The notes beneath the pieces are model-generated. The model was not told where the DNA came from. It saw only the letters and a program-made list of their open reading frames with translations, and did no database searches. From Danxiaibacter flavus (GTDB taxonomy: Bacteria > Bacteroidota > Bacteroidia > Chitinophagales > Chitinophagaceae): 64,000 bases of DNA. Shown piece after piece: positions 17,911 to 26,770 of this stretch (positions are counted from its first letter, which is position 1; each line of letters opens with the position of its first letter). The stretch covers positions 310,001 through 374,000 of the forward strand of contig NZ_JAULBC010000004.1 of NCBI RefSeq assembly GCF_041060425.1, in the 5' to 3' direction. The translations under genes and the position numbers were made by a program.

Positions 17911-20061
17911 TTAAAAAATGTGGAACACCGCGAGACTGGTCACGTAAGCCAGGAATGTCATGTACGCGAGTTGTATGGCGGGCCATTTCCAGCCTCGTGT
18001 TTCTCTCTTTACTACGGCCAGCGTGCTCATACACTGCATCGCAAGCACATAAAACACCATCAGCGATAGGGCCGTCGGCAACGTGTACACCTTTGTTCCA
18101 TCCTCGCGAACGGCATTATGCATTTTCTGTTTAAGAGAAAGATCATCCGTTTCCTCTACACTGTAGAGGGTAGCCATAGTGCCGACAAATACTTCCCGCG
18201 CAGCAAATGATGTAATTAGTGCTATGCCAATCTTCCAGTCAAATCCGAGTGGAGCAATTACAGGTTCGATTGATTTTCCAAGGATACCTGCAAAAGAATT
18301 CTGTAGCTTCTCAGAATTATATTGCTTGTTTATTTCAGCCAACTGTTCTGTACTTGCATGTTGCTTTATAGCTGCATACTTCTCATCCACATTGTGCATT
18401 CTTTGAGAAGGACCATAGGAACTTAATACCCACAACAACAAGCTTATCACCATGATAACCCGTCCTGCATCCATCACAAATATTTTCGCCTTTTCAATCA
18501 TAGTGATGCCGACATTCTTCCAGCGCGGACCGCGGTACACCGGCAATTCAAGAATGAAAAAGCTTTTCTCTTTCATCTTAACAACAAACTTCAACACGTA
18601 GCTTACGATGAGCGCCATAACAACACCCAACAAGTAAAGTCCCATCATTACAAAACCCTGTAAGCTTAAAAATCCCAAATAATATTTCGAAGGAACAACA
18701 AGGCTGATAAGGATGGTAAACACAGGAAGTCTCGCACTACAACTCATCAACGGCGTTACCATTATGGTAAGCAGCCGTTCTTTTTTATTTTCAATATTGC
18801 GTGTACTCATGATAGCCGGCACTGCACAAGCAAAACCGCTGATCATCGGCATTACACTTTTCCCATTCAGACCAACTTTACGCATTAGCTTATCGCTTAA
18901 AAAACTAATACGCGCCATGTAGCCCGTGTCTTCTAGTATTGTAATCAAGCCAAACAGGATCATGATCTGCGGCACAAAAACCAGTATGCCGCTAAGCCCT
19001 GCTATAATTCCATTCACCAGCAAATCGCTCCACCATGTTTCGGGCAAAGTATTGTTCAGCCAGCCGCTCACTTCTGCAAAGCCCCAGTCAATAGCATCCA
19101 TCGGATACTGCGCCAGCCAGAAAATACTTTGAAACAACAAGAACAGAACTGACAACAAAATAATGTACCCCCAGAACCGGTGGAGAAGAACGTTATCAAG
19201 TTTTTCTGTGAATAATTTTTTTTGCAAAGGGTCAGGCTCTACCACGTTTTTCTGCATTATTTGTTTTATGCGGCCATAGCGCTGCATAATTTCCTCTGCC
19301 TGAGTTTTTGTAGGATTGAATTTGTTGTCTATTTCCGTCTGTTCAATTGCATCCTGTAATTCAGGAGCCAGAGGAAAATTCTCATGATTAATCAGGTAAT
19401 GAATAGACGCGTATTCACTTAGATGTGGAATCAACTTTTGCATCCCTTCCACTGCAGCGGGCGCAAGTTCCCTGTTCCCGATAAAATCTCTTTGCGGCGG
19501 ATGATACTGATGCTTACCTGTTTGAACAAGCGCCTTCTTTAATTGTGCAATGCCCTTGTCTTTCCTTGGATTTACCACAACCACCGGAACGCCTAATTCT
19601 CTTTCCAAACCAGGAACATCGATTTCAATACCTTTTTTGCGGGCAAGATCCATCATGGTGAGCGCAATTACCACTGGCACTTTCAGGTCTATGATCTGGC
19701 TGCAGAATAAAAGATTGCGTTTAAGGTTATTCGCGTCGGCTACAAGTAATATCAGATCAGGTTTTACATTGTCTTCGTCGGCATGCATTAACACGCGGTA
19801 AGCAACCCACTCATCTGCCCTTCTTGGGTAAAGACTATAAGTTCCCGGCAGGTCTATAATGGAAGCCTGCAGATTATCATCCAGTCTACTCTCGCCTGTC
19901 TTCTTATCAACAGTAACCCCCGGAAAATTTCCCACCTTTTGGTTAAGCCCGGTAAGTGCGTTGAACAGAGATGATTTACCGCTGTTGGGGTTGCCGACCA
20001 GGGCTATATTAATATTTTGTAAAGCCAAACCTGTCTCTTTTGAATTGCAGGCAGTCGCCAA
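17911..20061 (-). CDS. feoB: Ferrous iron transporter FeoB
   Basis: 716 residues from the TTG at 20059-20061. A second TTG at 20026-20028 (residue 12, giving an N-terminus that begins directly before the G domain) is an equally possible start; no ATG is available in frame. The N-terminal G domain has the P-loop GNPNSGKS (23-30), DLPGTYSL (70-77) and a G4 position reading T-M-M-D (135-138) where Asn-x-x-Asp is usual. The membrane part contains the gate motifs, including GFACAVPAIMSTRNIENKKERLLT. It moves Fe(II) across the inner membrane. Many Bacteroidota encode FeoA fused to or beside FeoB; here there is no FeoA domain and no feoA neighbour. It is divergent from the M28 peptidase gene across 386 bp of repeat-rich DNA. 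Confidence 0.94.
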   Translation of the reverse strand: MATACNSKETGLALQNINIALVGNPNSGKSSLFNALTGLNQKVGNFPGVTVDKKTGESRLDDNLQASIIDLPGTYSLYPRRADEWVAYRVLMHADEDNVKPDLILLVADANNLKRNLLFCSQIIDLKVPVVIALTMMDLARKKGIEIDVPGLERELGVPVVVVNPRKDKGIAQLKKALVQTGKHQYHPPQRDFIGNRELAPAAVEGMQKLIPHLSEYASIHYLINHENFPLAPELQDAIEQTEIDNKFNPTKTQAEEIMQRYGRIKQIMQKNVVEPDPLQKKLFTEKLDNVLLHRFWGYIILLSVLFLLFQSIFWLAQYPMDAIDWGFAEVSGWLNNTLPETWWSDLLVNGIIAGLSGILVFVPQIMILFGLITILEDTGYMARISFLSDKLMRKVGLNGKSVMPMISGFACAVPAIMSTRNIENKKERLLTIMVTPLMSCSARLPVFTILISLVVPSKYYLGFLSLQGFVMMGLYLLGVVMALIVSYVLKFVVKMKEKSFFILELPVYRGPRWKNVGITMIEKAKIFVMDAGRVIMVISLLLWVLSSYGPSQRMHNVDEKYAAIKQHASTEQLAEINKQYNSEKLQNSFAGILGKSIEPVIAPLGFDWKIGIALITSFAAREVFVGTMATLYSVEETDDLSLKQKMHNAVREDGTKVYTLPTALSLMVFYVLAMQCMSTLAVVKRETRGWKWPAIQLAYMTFLAYVTSLAVFHIF

Positions 20062-20166
20062 ACCACACTGCTGTTAAAACATTCAATCTAAATGATGCAA
20101 AGTAACGTCAATTCCGAGAATAACATTACGAGATTGGGAAAAGGCGGGGAGAGGTGTGAGGGAGCA

Positions 20167-20404
20167 GGTATCAGGCGTAAGGTATCAGGTTTGAGGCCTA
20201 AGGTGTAAGGCATAGGGTTTGGGACGGGAGGGCAAGGTGCGAGGGTATGGCATTGAACAGCTGCAAAAGTTGGTCGTAATGTTTTGGATCTTCACTCCGC
20301 TCCACCGATCCTTGTTCATATGTCAATCGCTATGGCTCATTCCTCATACCTCGCCCCTTACACCTGATACCTGACACCTGATACCTGACACCTGAAAGCT
20401 GAAA
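20167..20404. repeat. Inverted 7-bp arrays GGTATCA (7 units) and CCTGATA (9 units)
   Basis: Left: GGTATCA, GGCGTAA, GGTATCA, GGTTTGA, GGCCTAA, GGTGTAA, GGCATAG. Right: CCTCATA, CCTCGCC, CCTTACA, CCTGATA, CCTGACA, CCTGATA, CCTGACA, CCTGAAA, GCTGAAA. The last unit already shows the change towards the GCTGAAA family. Confidence 0.88.
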
Positions 20405-20412
20405 CTTCTTCC

Positions 20413-20420
20413 TACTTTTG
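20413..20420 (+). promoter_or_regulatory. -7 element of the M28 peptidase gene (TACTTTTG)
   Basis: Exact TAnnTTTG, 27 bp before the ATG and 8 bp after the last heptamer of the array. Confidence 0.5.
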
Positions 20421-20447
20421 CAGCACATAACCAACTCATTGTGATTT

Positions 20448-22091
20448 ATGAAGATTCTATTGGTGGCTATTGTTTTAGTTCCGGTATTAACATTTGGGCA
20501 AAGCAGGAAACAGCGCAAGGCGGAAGAAAAAGAAAACAAAACGATTCTCACAAATCTGCAGGCTCACGTAAAATATCTTGCTGATGATGCAAGACAAGGA
20601 CGCAGAGCTGGCACACAGGGAGAACTGGACGCAATGGATTACATAAGCCGTCAGTTCGGAACCGTTGGACTAGAACCCAAAGGAGACAACAACTTTGTAC
20701 AGGAGTTTGATATTAATGAAGGCAAACAATACGATCGTCAAACCACAACTTTATCTGTTAACGGCGCTGCCTTAAAACCTGGTATTGAATTTATTCCCAT
20801 CGCTTTTTCTGCCAACAGTTCTGCGGATGGCACATCTTCAATTGGCGTCAGGGAAAAAGGCGAACCGTGGTTTTATGATTTAAAAGATATACTTGAAGAC
20901 AATAAAAACAATCCCCATTTTGATGTTGATAATGCAATTCAGAATGAGGCAAAAAAAGTAACAGCAAAAGGTGCAAAGGCTTTACTCGTTATCAATACCT
21001 CGACATCTGAAGATAATGTTCAGTTCAATAAATATGATACTACCGAAGTTGCAGGCATTCCTGTAGTTTATATCACAAAAGATGCGTTACAAAAATATTT
21101 TCCGGACAACACCGGCATTTATGATCTTAAACTTTCTGTAAGTCTTCAGCCCAGGCAACGCAAAGCCCACAACGTTATAGGATATATTAATAATAGTGCG
21201 GGTAATACAATTATCATAGGTGCTCATTACGACCATCTCGGTTTTGGCGAAGATGGCAATGCACTGGATTCGCAGGGACAGGTTCATAATGGTGCGGATG
21301 ATAACGCAAGCGGAACAGCTGGTCTTATTGAAATAGCAAGGATCCTGAAAGCAAGCAGCGCAAAAAGTAACAACTATCTCTTTATTGCATTTTCTGCGGA
21401 AGAGCTTGGATTGTTAGGTTCAAAATACTGGCTTAGTCATCCAACTATCGCCATCACTCCCAATTACATGATTAATATGGACATGATAGGCCGTTACGAT
21501 ACCGCAAAGAAACTTACAATCGGCGGATATGGAACTTCTCCTGTTTGGTCTCAGGTGATTTCAACTGTTAATTCCGGCGGATTTGTGCTCCATTTTGACA
21601 GCAGCGGAACGGGACCAAGTGATCATTCCTCATTCTATCACAAGAATATCCCTGTTCTGTTCTTTTTCACAAACACGCACAGTGACTATCATAAATCAAC
21701 AGACGATTGGGACAAGATTAACTACACCGGCGAAGTTGGTATTTTACGTTATATACAGCATATAATAGAAGCAACGGATAAACAAGGCAAGCTGGCTTTC
21801 TTACAAACGCGTGAACAAGAAGTTGGCTCAGTAAACTTACCGGTAACGCTTGGTGTTATGCCCGATTATGCGTTTACAGGAAAAGGCATGAGAATTGATG
21901 GAGTAAGCAAAGGCAAAATAGCAGAAAGAGCAGGTTTGCAAGGCGGTGACATTTTAACGCAGCTTGGCGACTACAAATTTATTGACGTTGTTACTTATAT
22001 GAAAGCACTTCAACATTTCAAAAAAGGAGATAAAACAACACTCTACGTTACAAGAGACAGTAAGGAGATTACATTTAATATAGAATTCTAA
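20448..22091 (+). CDS. Secreted M28-family zinc aminopeptidase with C-terminal PDZ domain
   Basis: 547 residues with signal peptide MKILLVAIVLVPVLTFGQ. The M28 metal site is complete: His260 in IIGAHYDHLGFG, Asp284 in NGADDNASGT, Glu318-Glu319 in AFSAEELGLLG, Asp345 in NMDMIGRYD and His415 in THSDYHKSTDDW. A PA-like insert lies between the N-terminal strand and the catalytic core (about 95-235). The C-terminal PDZ domain spans about 465-545 (GMRIDGVSKGKIAERAGLQGGDIL). It would remove N-terminal amino acids from peptides outside the cytoplasm, using two zinc ions. A -7 element TACTTTTG at 20413-20420 fits a leader of about 25 nt. The next gene starts 24 bp later and may be co-transcribed. Confidence 0.93.
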   Translation: MKILLVAIVLVPVLTFGQSRKQRKAEEKENKTILTNLQAHVKYLADDARQGRRAGTQGELDAMDYISRQFGTVGLEPKGDNNFVQEFDINEGKQYDRQTTTLSVNGAALKPGIEFIPIAFSANSSADGTSSIGVREKGEPWFYDLKDILEDNKNNPHFDVDNAIQNEAKKVTAKGAKALLVINTSTSEDNVQFNKYDTTEVAGIPVVYITKDALQKYFPDNTGIYDLKLSVSLQPRQRKAHNVIGYINNSAGNTIIIGAHYDHLGFGEDGNALDSQGQVHNGADDNASGTAGLIEIARILKASSAKSNNYLFIAFSAEELGLLGSKYWLSHPTIAITPNYMINMDMIGRYDTAKKLTIGGYGTSPVWSQVISTVNSGGFVLHFDSSGTGPSDHSSFYHKNIPVLFFFTNTHSDYHKSTDDWDKINYTGEVGILRYIQHIIEATDKQGKLAFLQTREQEVGSVNLPVTLGVMPDYAFTGKGMRIDGVSKGKIAERAGLQGGDILTQLGDYKFIDVVTYMKALQHFKKGDKTTLYVTRDSKEITFNIEF

Positions 22092-22115
22092 ACCCGGCTG
22101 GAATAATATTTCGAG

Positions 22116-22550
22116 ATGAAACTAACACTTAACATAGATGATATTACAGATGATTTCTTTTCGGATACAAGATTGCTCGGAATTATTGCAGTGACTAAAA
22201 ACTATCGCTTCTGCTGGCAGCTAAATAGTTTTCTCGGATATAATTTCAGACTGAACAGAGATATAGAAGTGCATTTACGCAAGAAAGAAAGAAATTATTT
22301 TTTTCCGGTATATCAGCATAACGTTAACAATACTTTTCTAAATCACTATATCTATCACAATAGTTTTGACGGTGAGTATCTTCTGCCTGAATTTAAACAT
22401 ATTGACTTTTTATGGTTGATGAAAGGAGATGCGGTGTGTGATGATGATTGCAATAATCTTATCCGTTCTGTTAAAACAATACCCGGGGTTCAATTGGTGA
22501 CCGAACTGACCAATGAAAAAATAAAAAACAAGGGACACCTGATATTTTGA
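22116..22550 (+). CDS. IPExxxVDY-family protein
   Basis: 144 residues, soluble, no signal peptide. The family's diagnostic stretch is present near residue 88 as LLPEFKHIDFLWLMKGD, a variant of IPExxxVDYxLL. The N-terminal part (TRLLGIIAVTKNYRFCWQLN) also fits. This is a Bacteroidota-restricted family of unknown function, often found near pyruvate kinase or other housekeeping genes. Here it follows the M28 peptidase gene by 24 bp. No catalytic motif can be seen. Confidence 0.8.
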   Translation: MKLTLNIDDITDDFFSDTRLLGIIAVTKNYRFCWQLNSFLGYNFRLNRDIEVHLRKKERNYFFPVYQHNVNNTFLNHYIYHNSFDGEYLLPEFKHIDFLWLMKGDAVCDDDCNNLIRSVKTIPGVQLVTELTNEKIKNKGHLIF

Positions 22551-22765
22551 GCATTGGAATCAATGCACAGTGACAATCTGGTAAAAAAAGGAATCACTCC
22601 TGAAGGTTAAAGTTCTTTTCAACATATGCCGTAAGCTGTACCACAATTGCGCTATTATTTGAAAAACGCTATAAAGCTCGTAAGTTTATGTAACAATTAC
22701 TTCAGAGCAACAATAGCCCGATATGATCTGACAACATTGTCAAATAACCTTATAAACAGTTGTAT

Positions 22766-23017
22766 ATGAGTAGCAATACCGCTGCAGGCTGGAACGAAGC
22801 TGATAATAAACTGTACAAAAAATTTGAATTCAAAAACTTTTCGGAAGCATTTGCCTTTATGACCAGGGTTGCATTAGAAGCCGAAAAGATGAATCATCAT
22901 CCTGACTGGAGCAACGTGTATAACAAAGTAGAAATTTGGTTAAACACGCACGATGCCGGAAATACCGTTACAGCAAAAGATCATGCGCTGGCAGAAAAGA
23001 TAAACGCTTTAACGTAA
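22766..23017 (+). CDS. 4a-hydroxytetrahydrobiopterin dehydratase (pterin-4a-carbinolamine dehydratase)
   Basis: Start is the ATG at 22766 rather than the TTG two codons upstream; 83 residues, slightly short of the usual 95-110. The family signature is intact: EKMNHHPDWSNVYNKVEIWL with the catalytic His pair, then THDAGNTVTAKDHALA with a further His and Asp. The enzyme dehydrates 4a-hydroxytetrahydropterin made by aromatic amino acid hydroxylases and so regenerates the pterin cofactor. No phenylalanine hydroxylase lies in this window. The stop codon is followed directly by a 7-bp array whose inverse lies 48 bp further on. Confidence 0.92.
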   Translation: MSSNTAAGWNEADNKLYKKFEFKNFSEAFAFMTRVALEAEKMNHHPDWSNVYNKVEIWLNTHDAGNTVTAKDHALAEKINALT

Positions 23018-23019
23018 TG

Positions 23020-23129
23020 AAGTCAAAAGTAAAAATTCAAAAATAAAAACGATCGGTGCAGTCACACTGCTTTTTATAATAAGATCTTCCGGCAATAATT
23101 TTTGAATTTTTACTTTTTACTTTTGACTT
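23020..23129. repeat. Inverted 7-bp arrays AGTAAAA/TTTTACT with unequal copy number
   Basis: Left arm 23020-23049 has four units (AGTCAAA, AGTAAAA, ATTCAAA, AATAAAA) right after the dehydratase stop. The right arm 23097-23129 has the exact inverse with one extra TTTTTAC unit. The spacer is 47 bp. Confidence 0.88.
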
Positions 23130-23238
23130 AAAAGACTTGCACTTGCACACCCCCTTTATTTACAATTTAGTTAACTACTATATTTTGAATTTACAATCTC
23201 TTATCTTGCGGCAGGCAGTTTAGCGATAATGTTTTTTT

Positions 23239-24768
23239 ATGGCACAGAATGCAATACATGTTACATCTGAAATAGGAACACTGGAGAGATTATTAATCCA
23301 CAGCCCTGATGGAGGAATTGGCAAAATAGTACCCAGCAAATTCCAGGAATGGTTATATGATGACACTGTTTTCCTGAGCAACATGCGCAGGGAATACAAT
23401 GAATATATCAAACTACTTCTCTATTTTCTTGATCCCGATAAAATCGGTTACATACGGAGTTTTGAAAAGAGGCAGGACAAACAAAAGCAACCTGACTGTT
23501 ATAAGCCTGATCATCCTGACTACTTTAACAGTGATAAAGTGTTGGATACAGAACATGTTCTGGCAAAAGTGCTTGAGCAGGATGCTATAAGATCTAAACT
23601 TATTTCTGCCGTATGCGCATGGGAAGGTTGCAGTTTTAAAACAGAAAGGAAACTGGATGCTATCGAAAATCCGCATGAGCTGGCTAAAGTACTTATAAGC
23701 GGTGTGTTATATAATCCCGATAAAAAGCAACGGCAATTGGCATTTCAGCCATTACCGAATTTCATTTTCACCAGGGACATTGGCATTGTGCTGCATGACC
23801 ACCTGTTGTTGAGCAACGCTGCATCTCCGGCACGCGAACGAGAATCGATGTTGATGAAGTTTATTTCTTTCTATCATCTTTTTGAAAAAAAACAGGAAAA
23901 AATAATTGAGATATCAGAATCGAGCAGCTTCTTCCTGTTAAATGAAGAAGAGAGACGTGACTTTAAGACATCAGTTGAAGGCGGTGACGTTATGATGATC
24001 GCTCCGGGACATATGCTTATTGGCATAAGTGAGCGGACGACAGCAAGTGCTGTGAATGAGATCATTCATTCTATTTTTAAAACTCCGGCAGTTGGTATAG
24101 AAAAAATTACGGTAATAAAAATTCCGAAACACCGCGCTCAAATGCACATTGATACGGTGTTTACACAGGTGCGAAAAGATACATGGGTACTGTTTGGCAA
24201 GTTCTCTGAAATGTTGAACCAGTATAAAAACAGTACAAGATATTCATACTACCACGACCTTGATGACAGTGAGGCAAAACAAACATTTGAACTCGTTGAA
24301 ATCCGCCGTTACAAAAAATCAACTGAAGAAACTTATGACGCCGGCAAAAACTACGAGATCAATATCAGCCATAAGGTAACAGGTCTTGAATCTCTGTTAA
24401 GAAATATAAGTATAGAAGATTTTAATATTCCTGAAAGTGACGTTAGGATCATTTACAGCGGTAACAACATCTTTCCTTATGATGAAAGGGAGCAGTGGAC
24501 GGATTCCTGTAATTTGTTAGCTTTAAAAGACGGCGTCGTTGTTGGCTACGACAGGAATAAGGAAACTGAAAAAGGATTTATACAGAATGGTTATGATATT
24601 ATCACTGCGTCAGAACTATTTGACCGCTTTGAAAAGAAAGAAGCTTCACCGGAAACCATTAATAACACTTTAATATTATTGCCATCTGCAGAACTATCCA
24701 GGGCACGCGGTGGTGCACATTGTATGAGTATGCCGTTGTCGCGGAAAGATGTGAGGGTTGAGAGGTGA
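23239..24768 (+). CDS. Arginine deiminase-like enzyme (pentein/amidinotransferase superfamily)
   Basis: 509 residues, about 100 longer than typical bacterial arginine deiminases. Conserved sites are all visible: FTRD at 177-180, the Glu-Gly-Gly-Asp of SVEGGDVMM at 247-250, His-x-Asp-Thr at 303-306 (QMHIDTVFTQ) and the catalytic Cys495 in ARGGAHCMSMPL. The reaction expected is L-arginine + water to citrulline + ammonia in the cytoplasm. The extra length sits mostly in residues 55-170 and 325-400. The next gene is another pentein hydrolase, CtlX, so the two may act in sequence on arginine and citrulline. No arcB/arcC (ornithine carbamoyltransferase, carbamate kinase) is nearby. A related amidinotransferase activity is possible. 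Confidence 0.85.
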   Translation: MAQNAIHVTSEIGTLERLLIHSPDGGIGKIVPSKFQEWLYDDTVFLSNMRREYNEYIKLLLYFLDPDKIGYIRSFEKRQDKQKQPDCYKPDHPDYFNSDKVLDTEHVLAKVLEQDAIRSKLISAVCAWEGCSFKTERKLDAIENPHELAKVLISGVLYNPDKKQRQLAFQPLPNFIFTRDIGIVLHDHLLLSNAASPARERESMLMKFISFYHLFEKKQEKIIEISESSSFFLLNEEERRDFKTSVEGGDVMMIAPGHMLIGISERTTASAVNEIIHSIFKTPAVGIEKITVIKIPKHRAQMHIDTVFTQVRKDTWVLFGKFSEMLNQYKNSTRYSYYHDLDDSEAKQTFELVEIRRYKKSTEETYDAGKNYEINISHKVTGLESLLRNISIEDFNIPESDVRIIYSGNNIFPYDEREQWTDSCNLLALKDGVVVGYDRNKETEKGFIQNGYDIITASELFDRFEKKEASPETINNTLILLPSAELSRARGGAHCMSMPLSRKDVRVER

Positions 24769-24776
24769 ATGGGGAT

Positions 24777-24811
24777 GGTCAATAGTCAATAGTGAATGGT
24801 GAATAGTGAAA
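24777..24811 (+). repeat. 7-bp array, GTGAATA/GTCAATA family
   Basis: Five in-phase heptamers (GGTCAAT, AGTCAAT, AGTGAAT, GGTGAAT, AGTGAAA) starting 8 bp after the arginine deiminase-like stop and followed by GGTGCAGCGACG. The same family in the same gene-relative direction follows the thioredoxin-like, second MscS and LpxH genes. A second, four-unit copy lies at 24858-24885. Confidence 0.8.
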
Positions 24812-25093
24812 GGTGCAGCGACGTTTACTATCAATACAATCTGCCTGAAGGTTGAGAAGTGAATGGTGAATAGTCAATAGTGAAAAGCGCGTGAACATTT
24901 ATTTCCGGGTAAGAATAAAGAGTTAAGAAGTGAATAGTAAAACAACGCACCTTCGTTAAGAGTGTTGACTGTATTTGTTGCGATGATGAGCGTTGAACGT
25001 CATGTCGACGACAGGAGACATCTCGCAACATTTAACAGGTTCGTGTTGGGGGAGGCCTCCCCTGTCGTGCCAATGACAGATTTCATAGCAGTA

Positions 25094-25256
25094 ACAATTT
25101 TTCCCGTAGGGAATTAAGCTTAATAGAAATGTGCGAATTGAGAACATCATAGTCCGTTAGGACTTTAACCAAATATAAAGGATTAATGTCCTGACGGACA
25201 AGAAAGATCCTATATGTTAGGGCTTCTATTAAACTTAAAGTCCTACGGACTATCGA
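25094..25256. repeat. Cluster of short TCCGTAGGA-type palindromes
   Basis: Near-palindromic cores CCCGTAGGG (about 25103), GTCCGTTAGGAC (about 25152), GTCCTGACGGAC (about 25188) and GTCCTACGGAC (about 25240), embedded in flanks such as TTAAGCTTAATAGAA and GGATTAATGTCCTG. The same cores and flanks recur at 28769-28920, so this is a dispersed family rather than a local accident. Confidence 0.6.
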
Positions 25257-25338
25257 TGAAAAAGTATGCTGTCATCTCTGTTTGACTGAGGTTAACCAAA
25301 TTCTTCAAATCGTGTTTTGAGGATTGGCATTAAATATT

Positions 25339-25799
25339 GAATGGTGAATAGTGAAAAGTGCGGGAACGTTTATAATAAGTACGAAGTACGAGTTACGAAG
25401 TACCTGGCCTTGATCACGCTTACTGTTATCAGGCAGCACATGTAATTTGAAAATTGCGCAAACGGAAATTAGTCAGGCTGATCGAATTGACGAAATCAGA
25501 CATCATCAAATCAGCGAAGCGAATGGTGAATAGTGAAAGGTGCGGCAACGTTTATAATAAGTACGAAGTACGAGTTACGAAGTACCTGGCCTTGATCACG
25601 CTTACTGTTATCAGGCAGCACATGTAATTTGAAAATTGCGCAAACNNNNNNNNNNNNNNNNNNNNNNNNNNNNNNNNNNNNNNNNNNNNNNNNNNNNNNN
25701 NNNNNNNNNNNNNNNNNNNNNNNNNNNNNNNNNNNNNNNNNNNNNGGAAATTAGTCAGGCTGATCGAATTGACGAAATCAGACATCATCAAATCAGCGA
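25339..25799. repeat. Tandem duplication of a 182-bp unit, second copy interrupted by an N run
   Basis: Copy 1 is 25339-25517 and copy 2 is 25521-25645 plus 25746-25799, each 179 known bases with two differences in the first 30 bases. Each unit begins with a GTGAATA-type heptamer array, continues with AGTACGA heptamers (25379-25406 in copy 1) and ends with CATCATCAAATCAGCGA. The N run falls at a point that is uninterrupted in copy 1. Confidence 0.9.
25646..25745. other. Assembly gap, exactly 100 N
   Basis: The run of 100 N is the size scaffolders commonly insert for an unknown gap. Left and right flanks join perfectly when compared with the first copy of the tandem repeat, so the true sequence may contain no extra bases or several more 182-bp units. 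Confidence 0.98.
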
Positions 25800-25841
25800 T
25801 CAGCGATCATACATCAGGCATTAAATCTAAATCATATCAGC

Positions 25842-26762
25842 ATGTCAACAATTGCATCAACAATACTAATGGTCAGACCGGCAAGTTTTGGTTTTAATAG
25901 TGAAACGTCAGCCAATAATGTATTTCAGTCAAAGATATCGACTCCGGCTACAGAGATTCAGCAAAAAGCTGTAGCTGAATTTGATGCTTTTGTAAAGCAA
26001 CTTCGTAAAAACAAGATCACAGTGATTGTTGTTGAAGACACAACGGAACCGGTAAAACCTGATGCGGTATTCCCCAATAACTGGTTCAGCACCATGCCTG
26101 ATGGTAAAGTGATTGTCTATCCTATGTTCGCATCAAACAGGCGCATTGAAAAACGCGACGACATGCTTCAGGATCTAACGCACCAATATAAGGTACTGGA
26201 TGTGGAAGACTGGAGCGAATTTGAAGCTGATCATATGTTTCTGGAAGGCACAGGAAGCATGATAATGGATCACGACAACAAACTGATCTACGCCTGCCTC
26301 TCTGATCGTACCAACAAATCACTGCTTCAAAAATTTGCATTTGCTCATGGTTATAAGGCCATTACGTTTAACGCCACAGATGAAAACAAATTCCCCGTTT
26401 ATCATACCAATGTGATTATGCACCTGGGTGATGGTTATGCCGTAGTATGTATGGACAGTATAAGGGAGGAGACAGAACGCATTGCAGTTCAGCAACTGTT
26501 AATCGCTTCCGGCCACGAGATCATCCCGATCACTTTTGAACAGGTGAGAGCTTACGCTGGCAACATGCTCCAGGTACAAAGCGATGAAGGAAAGAAATTT
26601 ACCATCCTCAGCAAATCAGCTTTTGACAGCCTGACGCAGGAACAAAAAAGAATACTGAGCATTCATACAAACCTTCTGCCGATGAATATAGAAACCATCG
26701 AAACAGTTGGCGGAGGAAGCGTAAGGTGTATGATGGCGGAGATATTTTTGGAAGGAAAGTAA
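25842..26762 (+). CDS. ctlX: Citrulline utilization hydrolase CtlX-like (pentein superfamily)
   Basis: 306 residues, full length for CtlX. Family motifs: PDAVFPNNWFST at 73-84, LEGTGSMIMD at 134-143 (substrate and catalytic Glu/Asp region), the catalytic His188 in YHTNVIMH and the catalytic Cys296 in GGGSVRCMMAEIF. CtlX proteins hydrolyse citrulline to ornithine, CO2 and ammonia; the related dimethylargininase group has a similar fold, so the exact substrate is not certain. It follows the arginine deiminase-like gene on the same strand, separated by 1.07 kb of repeats, so co-transcription is doubtful although the pathway link is attractive. A GTAAGAC-type array follows immediately. Confidence 0.87.
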   Translation: MSTIASTILMVRPASFGFNSETSANNVFQSKISTPATEIQQKAVAEFDAFVKQLRKNKITVIVVEDTTEPVKPDAVFPNNWFSTMPDGKVIVYPMFASNRRIEKRDDMLQDLTHQYKVLDVEDWSEFEADHMFLEGTGSMIMDHDNKLIYACLSDRTNKSLLQKFAFAHGYKAITFNATDENKFPVYHTNVIMHLGDGYAVVCMDSIREETERIAVQQLLIASGHEIIPITFEQVRAYAGNMLQVQSDEGKKFTILSKSAFDSLTQEQKRILSIHTNLLPMNIETIETVGGGSVRCMMAEIFLEGK

Positions 26763-26770
26763 GAAGACGC

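Larger units (their letters stand above)
20062..20447. other. Divergent promoter region carrying inverted GGTATCA/CCTGATA heptamer arrays
   Basis: 386 bp between feoB (minus) and the M28 peptidase gene (plus). A seven-unit array (20167-20215) and its nine-unit inverse (20342-20404) surround about 126 bp of spacer. A -7-like TACTTTTG follows the second array and precedes the peptidase start. Unlike most arrays in the window, these lie between gene starts rather than after stop codons. Confidence 0.65.
24769..25841. other. 1.07-kb intergenic repeat island between the two pentein genes
   Basis: No gene is supported in this stretch. In order it holds GTGAATA-type heptamer arrays (24777-24811, 24858-24885), a diverged stretch with a large imperfect palindrome around 25000-25080 (ACGTCATGTCGACGACAGG against CCTGTCGTGCCAATGACAG), short TCCGTTAGGAC-type palindromes (25094-25256), and a tandem pair of 182-bp units (25339-25799) interrupted by 100 N. 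Confidence 0.75.

Noticed and set aside
20342..20404. Arrays as simple transcription terminators
   Set aside because: This pair lies between divergent gene starts, and several other pairs have a separate, better terminator inside or beside them.
25552..25824. Open frames on both strands running through the N gap
   Set aside because: They consist largely of undetermined bases flanked by repeat sequence and have no start-context or homology-like features.
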